Source of the DNA: Corynebacterium uterequi
GTDB lineage: Bacteria; Actinomycetota; Actinomycetes; Mycobacteriales; Mycobacteriaceae
Length of the DNA: 64,000 nt
Assembly (NCBI RefSeq): GCF_001021065.1
Contig: NZ_CP011546.1
Coordinates: 124,001-188,000 of the forward strand
Reading direction: 5' to 3'
Below, in pieces: positions 8,541 to 17,415 of this stretch. Both the position numbers and the translations under genes were made by a program. The notes beneath the pieces are model-generated. The model searched no databases. It was not told the DNA's origin and saw only the letters and a program-made list of their open reading frames with translations. How positions within the stretch are numbered: the first letter of the stretch is position 1; each line of letters starts with the position of its first letter.

Positions 8541-9185
8541 GTCAAGCGCGTAGAGGTTGTCGAGGTAGGTGACGGTGACGTCGGTCAGCCCGGCGGCGCG
8601 GAAGGATTCCACGTAGACCGCCGGATCGTCGACGAAGACGTTGGGCAGCCGCTGCTGAGTGTCCGCGTTGTAGGCGGTGAGGAAGGCTTCACCGAAGTCG
8701 TCGACGTCGGTGATGCCGTTGGGGAAGTGGGCGGCATCGATGGCGACGACGACGCCCCCGGGGCGCAGGAGCCGGGCCCAGGACGCGACGGCGGTGTCGC
8801 GCGCGGGTAAGGTCCAGAGGACGAATCGGCTGGTGACGGCGTCGAAGCTGGCATCGGCGAAGGCAGGGGCGGTGGCGTCTCCGAGGAGGTAGGTGGGTTG
8901 GTGCTCGGCGGGGCGGGTGGCGGCGACGCGCCGGGCCTCGTCGAGCATGCCGGCAGCGGTGTCGATGCCGGTGACGCGGTGGCCGGCGTCGGCGAGCAGT
9001 TGGGCGAGGTAACCGGTTCCGGTGCCGACGTCGAGTACCTGTGCGGACGCTGGCAGGAGAGGTTCGAGGGTGCGCTCGAAGATCTGGCGCCGTTGGGAAG
9101 CCGTGGGGTTGGTGACGGTGTAGCGCTGATAGGAGGCGGCACGGTCGGACCAGTAGGCGTCGAGCCGGGATTGGATTGCGGTCAT
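8472..9185 (-). CDS. class I SAM-dependent methyltransferase
   Basis: A 237-residue protein with the SAM-binding motif [20 protein letters not shown] followed by GIDTAAGML (about residues 49-77) and later motifs [11 protein letters not shown] and [11 protein letters not shown]. The substrate is not recognisable. It diverges from the metal-chelate ABC importer across an 81-bp gap with a 12-bp palindrome, so the two may be co-regulated, and its 3' end overlaps gluQ by 69 bp. A metal-chelate or siderophore link is inference from context only. Confidence 0.8.
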   Translation of the reverse strand: MTAIQSRLDAYWSDRAASYQRYTVTNPTASQRRQIFERTLEPLLPASAQVLDVGTGTGYLAQLLADAGHRVTGIDTAAGMLDEARRVAATRPAEHQPTYLLGDATAPAFADASFDAVTSRFVLWTLPARDTAVASWARLLRPGGVVVAIDAAHFPNGITDVDDFGEAFLTAYNADTQQRLPNVFVDDPAVYVESFRAAGLTDVTVTYLDNLYALDLAEGVAPGHAPIRPFVITGTRR

Positions 9186-9235
9186 TGAAAAGACTTTCCG
9201 AGAGATGGTTTGAGTGATATGATCTTTGCCATATT

Positions 9236-9247
9236 AATCAATTGATT
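9236..9247. promoter_or_regulatory. 12-bp palindrome in the divergent control region
   Basis: AATCAATTGATT is a perfect palindrome in the 81-bp gap between the methyltransferase and the ABC importer, just upstream of the permease start. The flanking ATATG-N8-CATAT adds weaker dyad symmetry. A dimeric repressor site is plausible. It does not match the DtxR consensus, so the regulator is unknown. Confidence 0.35.
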
Positions 9248-9266
9248 GATCGAATGGCTGGAGGGT

Positions 9267-10337
9267 ATGGCAGACTCGGCACCTCAACTAGGCCTCGGCG
9301 CCGCCCGGCGGCGTGCGTGGGCGCTCGGCGGCGTCCTCATCGTGACGATGATCGTCACCATGTTCGTTGGCATCCTCTTCGGTTCGGTGACCGTCGATCC
9401 GAGTGAGGTTATCGCCATCCTGCGCAACCAGCTCCTCCCCGGCGGCGCCGCGGATGCCGGTGGCACGAACACCGCCGTGATCTGGGAGATCCGCACCCCC
9501 CGAGTAGTCCTGGGCGCCTTCGCCGGCGCAGGCCTGGCCGTGGCAGGTCTTATCATGCAGGCCCTGGTGCGCAACATGCTTGCCGATCCTTATGTGGTCG
9601 GCATCAACTCGGGCGCAAGCTGCGGCGCCGCGGGCGCGATCCTCTTCGGTTTCGGCGCCATGTTTGGCGACTACGCCCTGCAGACGTCGGCGTTTCTCGG
9701 CGCGCTGGCTGCCAGTGTGCTCATCTTCGTCGTTGCCCGGGCCGGCGGCACCCTCACCTCGGTGCGCCTGCTCATGGCGGGCGTGGCCGTGGGCTACGCC
9801 CTGTCGGCGCTGACGAGCTTCCTTATCTTCGCCTCGGACTCGGCGGAAGGCTCCCGGTCGGTCATGTTCTGGCTGCTCGGATCCCTGGGCTTGGCCGCCT
9901 TCAACGGTCCGCTGCTGGTGGTGGCGGTGGTGGTCTGCATCGTCATCCTGTTGGCGGCACGGTGGGCGTCGAAGCTGGACGCGCTGGCGTTGGGTGACGA
10001 CACCGCGTTGACGCTGGGCATGAACCCGGAGCGGTTCCGGGCGGTGGCGCTGGTGGTGACCTGCCTGCTCATCGGCGTCATCGTGGCCATGGTCGGCTCT
10101 ATTGGCTTCGTCGGCCTCGTCGTGCCGCACCTGGCCCGGCGCCTGGTCGGCGGTGTTCACCGCTACAGCATCCCCATTTCGGCGCTGCTCGGCGCGGTGC
10201 TGCTGCTGTGGGCGGATCTCGGGGCGCGCACCCTCATGTCCCCGGAAGAGATCCCCATCGGCATCATCACCGCCCTGGTGGGCGCCCCATTCCTACTGAT
10301 CCTCGTCCGGCGGATGTATTCCGGACACAACCACTAA
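9267..10337 (+). CDS. FecCD/BtuC-family metal-chelate ABC permease
   Basis: A 356-residue inner-membrane permease for a siderophore, heme or cobalamin importer. It has the family's roughly ten helices and characteristic stretches WEIRTPRVVLGAFAGAGLAVAG (shown in part), LADPYVVGINSGA and GFVGLVVPHLARRLVG (the loop that contacts the ATPase). The ATG at 9267 has GGAGGG very close upstream (9260-9265, one-base spacing); a TTG at 9246 in the same frame is an alternative start. It is the first gene of a permease - binding protein - ATPase operon. Confidence 0.88.
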   Translation: MADSAPQLGLGAARRRAWALGGVLIVTMIVTMFVGILFGSVTVDPSEVIAILRNQLLPGGAADAGGTNTAVIWEIRTPRVVLGAFAGAGLAVAGLIMQALVRNMLADPYVVGINSGASCGAAGAILFGFGAMFGDYALQTSAFLGALAASVLIFVVARAGGTLTSVRLLMAGVAVGYALSALTSFLIFASDSAEGSRSVMFWLLGSLGLAAFNGPLLVVAVVVCIVILLAARWASKLDALALGDDTALTLGMNPERFRAVALVVTCLLIGVIVAMVGSIGFVGLVVPHLARRLVGGVHRYSIPISALLGAVLLLWADLGARTLMSPEEIPIGIITALVGAPFLLILVRRMYSGHNH

Positions 10338-10346
10338 GGAACAACC

Positions 10347-11354
10347 ATGAAGACCCGTGCTCTTGCCATTGGCCTGTGCGCCGCCGTCGGCCTCGTGCTA
10401 GTCGGCTGCTCGCCGGACGAGCAGCCCTCGACCTCGACCACCGCCAGCAACGACGCCGCCACCACCGCGGCCGCCGCCCAGGAGGGATCCATCCAGGTCG
10501 AGAACTGCGGCCAGACGTTTACCCTCGATTCCCCGGCGCAGCAGGCAACGCTGCTGGCCCCGAACTCGGTGACCACTCTGTCTGCCCTCGGTGTGCTCGA
10601 CCAGGTAGTGGCCAAGGCCGGCTTCTACCCGCCGGAGTACTTCGACGACGCCACCAATGCCAAGCTTGACGGCATCGAGACCCTCTCGGATCGGCTCGAC
10701 CCCTCCGGGCACCTGCAGATCTCCCGGGAGCAGGTGATGGCCACTAACCCGGACCTCATCATCGGCTACACCGACCAGATCACCCCGGACACCATGAAGC
10801 CGCAGGGCATCCCGGTGGTGACCGAGGAGGCCTACTGCGACGGCATCGAGGGCGACGCCACCTGGGAGGACGTCTACCACCACGTCGAGCTGTACGCGGC
10901 GCTCTTCGGCAAGCCGGAGGAAGGTGCAGCCTACATCGAGGAGCTGAAGAAGACCGTCGCCAGCTTCGAGGGTGAGGACAGCGGCAAGACCGTGGCGGTG
11001 CTCTACCCGACCGTCGGCGGCGGCGTGACCTACGCCTACGGCACCGGCAGCATGTCCCACCCGGTGGTCACCGGTGCGGGCCTGGAGAATGTCTTCGCTG
11101 ACACCTCGGAGCGCGTCTTTGAGGTCAGCGCCGAGCAGCTGGTGGACCGCGCCCCGGACGTCATCGTGGCCCTGTACCAGTCGGACAACCCGGACGAGAT
11201 CATCGACGCCGTGCGCCAGCTGCCCGGCTCTGAGGCCATCCCGGCGGTCCGCGATAACCGCATCATCCCGCTGCTGTTCAACTACGCGGAGCCGCCGACC
11301 CCGCTGGCGGTCAAGGGTGTCGAGGTCCTCAAGAACGAGCTCGCGGAGAAGTAA
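10347..11354 (+). CDS. metal-chelate-binding lipoprotein (periplasmic binding protein)
   Basis: A 335-residue solute-binding protein. A lipoprotein signal peptide ends in the lipobox LVGC (Cys22), followed by a Ser/Thr/Ala-rich linker and a class III (BtuF/FepB-like) two-lobe fold: an N-lobe with QATLLAPNSVTTLSALGVLDQVV, a connecting helix, and a C-lobe with a later PDVIVALY segment. It lies nine bases after the permease with an AAGGA ribosome site and directly abuts the ATPase gene. The ligand is most likely a ferric siderophore or similar chelate; residues alone do not say which. Confidence 0.87.
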   Translation: MKTRALAIGLCAAVGLVLVGCSPDEQPSTSTTASNDAATTAAAAQEGSIQVENCGQTFTLDSPAQQATLLAPNSVTTLSALGVLDQVVAKAGFYPPEYFDDATNAKLDGIETLSDRLDPSGHLQISREQVMATNPDLIIGYTDQITPDTMKPQGIPVVTEEAYCDGIEGDATWEDVYHHVELYAALFGKPEEGAAYIEELKKTVASFEGEDSGKTVAVLYPTVGGGVTYAYGTGSMSHPVVTGAGLENVFADTSERVFEVSAEQLVDRAPDVIVALYQSDNPDEIIDAVRQLPGSEAIPAVRDNRIIPLLFNYAEPPTPLAVKGVEVLKNELAEK

Positions 11355-12134
11355 GTGCTCGTCACGCGCGCGCTAGGATTCCGGCGTGGCCAGCATCCCG
11401 TGGTCTCCGGCGTGGACGTGGATGTCGCCGCCGGCGAGGTGGTCGGCATCGTCGGCCCGAATGGTTCCGGCAAGACCACCCTCATGCGGCTGCTCTATGG
11501 ATCCCTCGCCCCGAGTGAAGGGGAGATCAGGATCAACGGCCGCCCGACCGACTCCTACCGTCGCTCCGAGCTCGCCCGGATGCTGTCGGTGGTGGTGCAA
11601 GAGCCAGGCACGGAGAACCCCATCAGCGTCGCCGACCTGGTCATGCTCGGGAGGTTGCCCTACCGAACTGGCCGGGAGGAGAACGAGGCCATCGTCGTCG
11701 ATGCGCTGCGGCGCGTCGGGATGCTCAAGGCGGCGACGACGGACTTCACTCACCTCAGCGGCGGCGAGCGCCAGCGCGTGCTCATCGCTCGCGCCCTCGC
11801 CCAGCAGGCGCGGATCATGATCCTTGACGAACCCACTAACCACTTGGACATCCACTTCCAGCACGAGGCCATGCACTTGGTGCGGGCAGTGGTGGGCGAC
11901 GACGGTGACGGCGTGGGAACGGGCCGGGACCGGGCCGCGATCGTGGTGCTGCACGATCTCAATCTGGCGGCCCGCTACTGTGACCGGGTCTATGTGCTTC
12001 ACGACGGTGTCGTTGCCGCTCATGGTCGCCCGTCGGAGGTGCTGGTCCCTGAGGTGCTGGAGCCTGTCTACAACATCCGGGTACGCGTGGGCGAGGTCGA
12101 CGGCGCCCCGAGCCTCGTGTTCTCTCGGCGCTAG
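11355..12134 (+). CDS. metal-chelate ABC transporter ATPase
   Basis: A 259-residue FepC/BtuD-type ATPase that powers the preceding permease. Motifs in order: Walker A GPNGSGKTT (about 36-44), signature LSGGERQRV (about 134-142), Walker B IMILDEPTNHLD (about 154-165), and the H-loop VVLHDLN (about 195-201). The GTG start at 11355 directly follows the stop of the binding protein (no intergenic base). A strong bidirectional terminator lies about 190 bp downstream. Confidence 0.92.
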   Translation: MLVTRALGFRRGQHPVVSGVDVDVAAGEVVGIVGPNGSGKTTLMRLLYGSLAPSEGEIRINGRPTDSYRRSELARMLSVVVQEPGTENPISVADLVMLGRLPYRTGREENEAIVVDALRRVGMLKAATTDFTHLSGGERQRVLIARALAQQARIMILDEPTNHLDIHFQHEAMHLVRAVVGDDGDGVGTGRDRAAIVVLHDLNLAARYCDRVYVLHDGVVAAHGRPSEVLVPEVLEPVYNIRVRVGEVDGAPSLVFSRR

Positions 12135-12324
12135 GAGGGCGGCGCAGCGGTTGGTCTGCTGCGCTTCGCCCGGGGCGGCCCGTCGGCGCGGGGAGCTGGC
12201 CTGAGCAAAGGCTGAAATTTTCCCTTAACTTTCGCTTACGCGACGCACTTTACGCCCTCGCACGTCCGTCTACGTCCACCTTGGATAAGTGCCGTGACCA
12301 GCCAAAACACCACGGAAACAAAGA

Positions 12325-12356
12325 AAAACGCCTGGCCGCGATTGGCCAGGCGTTTT
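12325..12356. terminator. bidirectional terminator between ABC operon and tRNA-Ser
   Basis: A perfect 13-bp inverted repeat, AAAACGCCTGGCC (12325-12337) and GGCCAGGCGTTTT (12344-12356), with a 6-base loop. The A and T flanks give a T-run on both strands, serving the ABC operon and the tRNA. The 190 bp between the ATPase gene and this hairpin show nothing recognisable. Confidence 0.85.
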
Positions 12357-12361
12357 ACCCT

Positions 12362-12450
12362 TGGCGGAGGATGTGGGATTTGAACCCACGAGGGGCGTGA
12401 ACCCCGCACGCGTTCCAGGCGTGTGACATAGGCCGCTAGTCGAATCCTCC
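12362..12450 (-). tRNA. tRNA-Ser (GGA)
   Basis: An 89-base class II tRNA on the minus strand. Acceptor GGAGGAT pairs with ATCCTCC, then G and encoded CCA (12364-12362). The anticodon stem CACGC/GCGTG encloses CTGGAAC with anticodon GGA (12416-12414), reading UCC/UCU. A long variable arm (CGGGGTTCACGCCCC) confirms serine. Confidence 0.96.
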
Positions 12451-12580
12451 GAGGAAGTACTTTAGCTGATGCCCACAACCGCACCAAAACTGCAGGTAGT
12501 GACGGGAAAGTGGCTATCAGGTTGCGTCTTGGTGGCGACAGTTTGCTCTAACCCCCACCCCGTGGGCTACAGTTAGGACA

Positions 12581-12668
12581 GGATCCCACGCGGCGTCCAT
12601 CTCGTGAACTCCCCCAGGGCAGGAATGCAGCAAGGGTCAGCGGGCTCTGACGGGTGCGTGGGGTCCCT
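12581..12668 (+). ncRNA. ffs: signal recognition particle RNA (4.5S type)
   Basis: A short SRP RNA. Terminal stem GGATCCCACGC (12581-12591) pairs with GCGTGGGGTCC (12656-12666). The apical Ffh-binding region reads CAGGGCAGGAATGCAGCAAGGGTC, with the conserved GGAA and AGCA asymmetric loop elements. Position between tRNA-Ser and aspT/dnaX is the usual actinobacterial location. Ends are approximate. Confidence 0.9.
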
Positions 12669-12806
12669 TTATATGCATGGACTGCTCGCGCCCGGATGCC
12701 TGGCGGGACGAGATTCTGTAGGGGGACAGGGTAGGGTAGTGGCGGGTCGTGGCGTAGGCGCCCGGCCGCCCCCACATAGTTCGTCAGCAGAAGGAATGTG
12801 AGCACC

Positions 12807-14078
12807 ATGTCGCTTCTCAACCTTGACTCCGACCAGCGTGCGGAACTCGCGGCGAAGGTTCGTCGCGATTACGCCGAGCTGAAGGCCAGCAACCTCGCGT
12901 TGGATCTCACTCGCGGTAAGCCGTCGTCCGAGCAGCTCGACATTGGTCGCTCCCTGCTCGCCCTGCCGGGTGAGGAGGATGTCCGCGACGCCGACGGCGT
13001 CGACGTGCGCAACTACGGCAACCTCAAGGGCATCCGGGACATCCGTGAGCTGTGGGCCGACCTGCTTGGCGTCTCTGCGGACACGCTTATCGCCGCGGAC
13101 GCCTCCAGCCTCAACCTGGAGTACGACCTGGTGGCCTTGGCCCACAGCTTCGGCACCCAGGATTCCCCGCGGCCGTGGTCGCAGGAGGAGACCGTGAAGT
13201 GGATCTGCCTGGTCCCGGGCTATGACCGCCACTTCACCATCACCGAGGCCTTTGGCTACGAGATGCTCACCGTGCCGTGGCTCGACGAGGGCCCGGACCT
13301 CGACGCCATCCGCGAGGCTGTCAAGGACCCGCAGGTCAAGGGCCTGTGGATCGTCCCGATGTTCGCCAACCCCTCCGGCCACACCGTCTCTGCGGACGAC
13401 GTGCGCGCGCTCGCCGAGATGGACACCGCCGCTGCGGACTTCCGTATCTTCTGGGACAACGCCTACGCGGTGCACACCCTGACCGACGAGTTCCCGGAGA
13501 TCCTCGACGTGGTCGGCATCGCCGCCGAGGCCGGCAACCCGAACCGTTTCTACCAGTTCTCCTCCACGTCGAAGATCACCTTCGCCGGTGCCGGCGTCGC
13601 CTTCCTCAACACCTCTGAGGCGAACCTCGCCTGGTACCTCAAGCACGCCGGCGTGCGCGGCATCGGGCCGAACAAGGTCAACCAGCTCGCCCACGCCCGC
13701 TACTTCGGCGACGCGGAGGGCGTGCGGGCGGTCATGCGTAAGCACGCCGCTCTGCTGGCTCCGAAGTTCGCCCGCGTCCTGGACATCCTGGAGGCGAACC
13801 TCGGCGAGTACGACGTCGCCCGCTGGACGAAGCCCACGGGCGGGTACTTCATTTCCCTTGACGTCCTGGACGGCACCGCAGCCCGCGTCGTCGAGCTCGC
13901 CCGCGAGGCAGGCATCGCCCTGACCCCGGCCGGTTCGTCCTTCCCGCTGCACGACGACCCCAACGATCGCAACATCCGCCTGGCGCCGTCGCTGCCGCCG
14001 GTGGAGGAGCTGGAGGCGGCCATGGAGGGCGTGACCGTCTGCGTCCTGCTCGCCGCCCTGGAAAAGCTGGGCGCCTAG
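12807..14078 (+). CDS. aspT: aspartate aminotransferase, AspT/Rv3722c type
   Basis: A PLP-dependent fold-type I transaminase that makes aspartate from oxaloacetate and glutamate; the family (C. glutamicum AspT, M. tuberculosis Rv3722c) is a subgroup distinct from classical AspC. The 423-residue protein keeps LDLTRGKPSSEQLD (about 32-45), the WDNAY motif (Asp217, Tyr220) and the PLP lysine in SSTSKITFAG (Lys256). The ATG at 12807 lies 11 bases from AAGGA; a GTG three codons upstream (12798) is too close to that site. The stop overlaps the next GTG start by one base. Location before dnaX is conserved in actinobacteria, and aspartate feeds the lysC/asd pathway encoded downstream. Confidence 0.9.
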   Translation: MSLLNLDSDQRAELAAKVRRDYAELKASNLALDLTRGKPSSEQLDIGRSLLALPGEEDVRDADGVDVRNYGNLKGIRDIRELWADLLGVSADTLIAADASSLNLEYDLVALAHSFGTQDSPRPWSQEETVKWICLVPGYDRHFTITEAFGYEMLTVPWLDEGPDLDAIREAVKDPQVKGLWIVPMFANPSGHTVSADDVRALAEMDTAAADFRIFWDNAYAVHTLTDEFPEILDVVGIAAEAGNPNRFYQFSSTSKITFAGAGVAFLNTSEANLAWYLKHAGVRGIGPNKVNQLAHARYFGDAEGVRAVMRKHAALLAPKFARVLDILEANLGEYDVARWTKPTGGYFISLDVLDGTAARVVELAREAGIALTPAGSSFPLHDDPNDRNIRLAPSLPPVEELEAAMEGVTVCVLLAALEKLGA

Positions 14079-14638
14079 TGCGTCCCGACGCCACCGCTGA
14101 CTGGCTCGGCGGCATCGTCCCCGCGCCCCTCGACGTCCGGGAGGTCGCCGGCATGACGGTCGCCGCAGCCCGGCTGGACGACGGCCGGTCGGTGGCGTCG
14201 ACGCTCGACTTCGCCGCAATCGATACCGGGCTTCTGCTGGCCGACAACCCGTCGCAGGAGGTGCGCTGCGAGCTCCTGACGTGCGCCCGCGTCCCCGTCG
14301 GCGCGGCCGTCGGCGTCGTGCTGGCTACGGGATCGCTGCTGGCCGACGCCGCCGGCAGCCTACCGGCGCGCCCGGGCGTGCTAGTGCCGGGCGTCGGCGA
14401 ACGCGCCGGTGTCGGTCACTTGGCTGGGGCTACGGTGCGCCACGGGTTGCTCACCGTGCCGCAACTGTGGGGTGGTGACACCCCGCAGGTCTCGGAGGAG
14501 GGCCGGCTCACTCTCATGCTTGAGGTGCTCATGATTACCGACGACGAGTACGAGGTCGCCTGCGACCGCGGGGCGGAGGCACTGCTGACCCGGTTGCGTC
14601 GCCGCGGGTCCGACCTGGCGAACTGGTACCGCGAGTAG
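14078..14638 (+). CDS. conserved hypothetical protein between aspT and dnaX
   Basis: A 186-residue protein starting with GTG at 14078, overlapping the aspT stop by one base, so probably co-translated. It is soluble-looking, with an Ala/Val/Gly-rich middle and a C-terminal segment LMLEVLMITDDEYEVACDRG. I recognise no catalytic motif or named domain. Reading frame, codon use and spacing to dnaX (40 bp) support a real gene. Function unknown. Confidence 0.72.
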   Translation: MRPDATADWLGGIVPAPLDVREVAGMTVAAARLDDGRSVASTLDFAAIDTGLLLADNPSQEVRCELLTCARVPVGAAVGVVLATGSLLADAAGSLPARPGVLVPGVGERAGVGHLAGATVRHGLLTVPQLWGGDTPQVSEEGRLTLMLEVLMITDDEYEVACDRGAEALLTRLRRRGSDLANWYRE

Positions 14639-14678
14639 CCCGCTCCGGGGCGCGGGGGCGTGGGTAGGCTAGGTCACC

Positions 14679-16964
14679 GTGGCACTCTATAGAAAGTACC
14701 GGCCGGCCCGCTTCGCGGACGTCGTCGGCCAAGACCAGGTCACCCAGCCGTTGACGAAGGCGCTCGACGCCGGGCGCATCAACCACGCTTACCTGTTCTC
14801 GGGACCGCGGGGCTGCGGCAAGACGTCGTCGGCGCGCATCCTCGCCCGGTCGCTCAACTGCGTGGAGGGGCCCACCTCCACCCCGTGTGGCCGGTGCGAG
14901 TCCTGCGTGTCCCTCGCGCCGGGCGGACCGGGCAACCTCGACGTCATGGAGCTCGACGCTGCCAGCCACAACGGCGTCGACGACATGCGTGAGTTGCGCG
15001 AACGCGCCATCTACGCCCCGGCGGAGTCCCGCTACCGCGTCTTCATCATCGACGAGGCGCACATGATCTCTAACGCGGGATCCAACGCCTTGCTCAAGGT
15101 GGTGGAGGAACCACCGGAGCACCTCATCTTCATCTTCGCGACCACCGAGCCGGAGAAGGTCATCGGCACGATCCGCTCGCGCACCCACCACTACCCGTTC
15201 AGGTTGGTCGCGCCGCCGGACATGCGGTCGCTCATCGAGCGCATCGTCACCGAGGAACAGGTGGTGGTGGACCCGGCCGTCTACCCCCTCGTCATCCAGG
15301 CCGGTGGGGGATCGCCGCGCGACACCCTCTCCATCCTCGACCAGCTACTCGCCGGGGCGGGGGAGGACGGCCTTGACTATGACTCCGCCCTGCCCCTGCT
15401 GGGAGTTACTGACCTGACGCTCATCGACGACGCGGTGGGCGCACTCGCCGCGGCCGACGCCGCCGCCCTTTTCGGCATCGTCGGCCGGGTGATCGATTCC
15501 GGCCACGAACCGCGCCGCTTTGCCGAGGATCTGCTCGACCGGCTCCGGGATCTCATGATCGTCGCGGCCGTGCCCGACGCTTTCTCGCAGGGCCTCGTCG
15601 ACGCTCCCGACGACCGCCAGGCGATCCTCGCCGATCAGGCGAAGCGCTTCACCGGCGGGCGTTTGCCCCTGCTTGCGGAAAAGCTCAACGACAGCCTCAA
15701 GGACATGCGTGGGGCGACCTCGCAGCGGCTGCTGCTGGAGATCGCGTGCGCCCACATGCTCGTCGACGCCGCCCCGGCCCCCGCCCCGGCGGCGGCCTCC
15801 TCTAGGGACGCGGCAGCGGCAGCGGCGGCGGCCGCAGTCGCGGCAGGGTCTCAGGCCCGGACACAAAAGCAGGCGGCCAGCAGCCCCCAAGGCAAGCCCT
15901 GGGAGCGTCGGCCGGAGGCACCGAAGGCGGAGCCACAGCCGCAGCACAAGCCGGAGCCCGCGCCGCAGCCCGCGCCGTCACCGCAGCCAAAGCCCAAGGC
16001 GGAGCCGAAACTAGCACCCACGCCGAAACCAGCACCCACGCCGGAACCTGCACCCACGCCCGACGGGCCTACCGCCGCGGACGTCGTCGCGGCGTGGGCG
16101 GACATTCGACGCGACATCGCCGAGACCAACAAGGTGGCCGCCATCATGCTCGCCGAAGCCAAGGTGCTCGGGGTGAGGGAGGACACCTTGGTGTTGGGGC
16201 ACAACACCGGGGCGCTGGCCCAGCGCATCAATGCCGAGAGCAACAACAAGGACATTGTCACGGCGGTGTCGAAGCGTTTCGACGTCTCCTGGCAGGTGCG
16301 GTGCGTCGTCGGCACCGATCCCGCCGCTGCGGGCTTTGATGGCTCGCCGGCGCCGTCGTCGCCGCGGCAGCCGAGGCGAGTGGGTAACACTGCCGCCGCG
16401 CGTGACAATGAAGGCAAGAACAGCGGCGACGCCTCCGACGCCACAACCACAGCACCATCGCCGGGCCAGGGCGCGTCGGCGGGTGACGGTTGGGGAGCGC
16501 CCGCGGCTGTGGGGGCAGGCGCCCCTGCTTCCGCGTCAGCTGAGCCTTCGACGGTGGCAGCATCGCCGGCGGCACCCGCGCCGCAGCAGTCGGCTCCAGC
16601 GGAACGGCCCACGGCGCCGGCGACGTCGCCTCGGCCCGCCGCGCCCGCCCCGGACGACTGGCGTTCCCGTATCCAACAGGCCAGTGCCCATGCGGCACAG
16701 GCTGAGAAGCAGCGCTCTGCATCCACTTTCTCTTCCGGCGCGCCGCTGCCGCCGGAGCCGTCCTTCCCGGAGGACGCGCCACCGGAGGAGATGGGAACCG
16801 ACCGACCGTCGATGCCCACCCCGCCGGCGCCGTCGCTGTCCCGGGAACAGGAGGAACAGATGATGGCCTCCGAGGCGCAGGAACCCGGGCAGCGAGACCA
16901 CCGCGACGGCATGCAGGTGGCGGTGGACCTCGTCGAGGCGGAGCTGGGAGCGCGGCGCGTGTAG
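14679..16964 (+). CDS. dnaX: DNA polymerase III subunit gamma/tau
   Basis: The clamp-loader ATPase (761 residues). Walker A GPRGCGKTSS (about 42-51), a zinc module with Cys residues in NCVEGPTSTPCGRCESC, sensor/Walker B FIIDEAHMIS, and domain III up to about residue 370. After that comes a long low-complexity linker: an alanine run, then repeated Pro-Ala-Pro-Thr-Pro-Lys/Glu units (about 400-465), a short folded tau-like segment (about 467-545, AADVVAAWADIRRDI onward), and a second Pro/Ala/Ser-rich tail. No A-rich slippery sequence like that of E. coli dnaX is evident, so a separate gamma product by frameshift is not supported. Part of aspT-hyp-dnaX-ybaB-recR. Confidence 0.94.
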   Translation: MALYRKYRPARFADVVGQDQVTQPLTKALDAGRINHAYLFSGPRGCGKTSSARILARSLNCVEGPTSTPCGRCESCVSLAPGGPGNLDVMELDAASHNGVDDMRELRERAIYAPAESRYRVFIIDEAHMISNAGSNALLKVVEEPPEHLIFIFATTEPEKVIGTIRSRTHHYPFRLVAPPDMRSLIERIVTEEQVVVDPAVYPLVIQAGGGSPRDTLSILDQLLAGAGEDGLDYDSALPLLGVTDLTLIDDAVGALAAADAAALFGIVGRVIDSGHEPRRFAEDLLDRLRDLMIVAAVPDAFSQGLVDAPDDRQAILADQAKRFTGGRLPLLAEKLNDSLKDMRGATSQRLLLEIACAHMLVDAAPAPAPAAASSRDAAAAAAAAAVAAGSQARTQKQAASSPQGKPWERRPEAPKAEPQPQHKPEPAPQPAPSPQPKPKAEPKLAPTPKPAPTPEPAPTPDGPTAADVVAAWADIRRDIAETNKVAAIMLAEAKVLGVREDTLVLGHNTGALAQRINAESNNKDIVTAVSKRFDVSWQVRCVVGTDPAAAGFDGSPAPSSPRQPRRVGNTAAARDNEGKNSGDASDATTTAPSPGQGASAGDGWGAPAAVGAGAPASASAEPSTVAASPAAPAPQQSAPAERPTAPATSPRPAAPAPDDWRSRIQQASAHAAQAEKQRSASTFSSGAPLPPEPSFPEDAPPEEMGTDRPSMPTPPAPSLSREQEEQMMASEAQEPGQRDHRDGMQVAVDLVEAELGARRV

Positions 16965-17019
16965 CGGCCTGCTGGCTACACTGGGCTGGACAACTGACGA
17001 CACCAACGAAAGGCTTAGC

Positions 17020-17343
17020 ATGACCACTCCGCAGCAGCCGGATATGAATGAACTGCTCGCCCAGGCCGCCGAGATGCAGGCCCAGCTCCAAAAGGCCCAG
17101 GAAGAGATCCTGGCCACCACCGTGACCGGCACCGCCGGCGGCGGCCTCGTCGAGGTCACCATGACCGGTGGCGCGGAGCTGCGCGCCGTGCGGATCGACC
17201 CGAAGATCGTCGACCCGGAGGACGTCGAGACCCTGCAGGACCTCGTCATCGGCGCGTTCCGCGACGCCCACCAGCGCGCCGGGCAGATCGCGGAGGAGAA
17301 GCTCGGCCCCTTCGCCGCCGGCGGGGCGGGCTTCGGCATCTAG
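17020..17343 (+). CDS. YbaB/EbfC nucleoid-associated protein
   Basis: A 107-residue DNA-binding protein. Family marks: an N-terminal coiled helix MNELLAQAAEMQAQLQKAQEEI (in part), then GTAGGGLVEVTMTGG and RIDPKIVDPEDVETLQDLV. It binds DNA as a tweezers-shaped dimer. It sits between dnaX and recR as in most bacteria. Confidence 0.93.
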   Translation: MTTPQQPDMNELLAQAAEMQAQLQKAQEEILATTVTGTAGGGLVEVTMTGGAELRAVRIDPKIVDPEDVETLQDLVIGAFRDAHQRAGQIAEEKLGPFAAGGAGFGI

Positions 17344-17415
17344 CCCGTCCGGGCCGGCGTCTATGATGGTTGGGTTAGTTGCCCAGCCATTAATGTCATC
17401 GGCTACGGAAGGTGC

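Noticed and set aside
9181..9266. DtxR box upstream of the metal-chelate importer
   Set aside because: No stretch close to the 19-bp DtxR consensus could be found by eye; only an unrelated 12-bp palindrome is present.
15780..16070. Tandem repeat region in dnaX as a possible inserted element or frameshift signal
   Set aside because: The frame stays open; it is a Pro/Ala-rich linker common in actinobacterial DnaX, and no A6-type slippery site was found.
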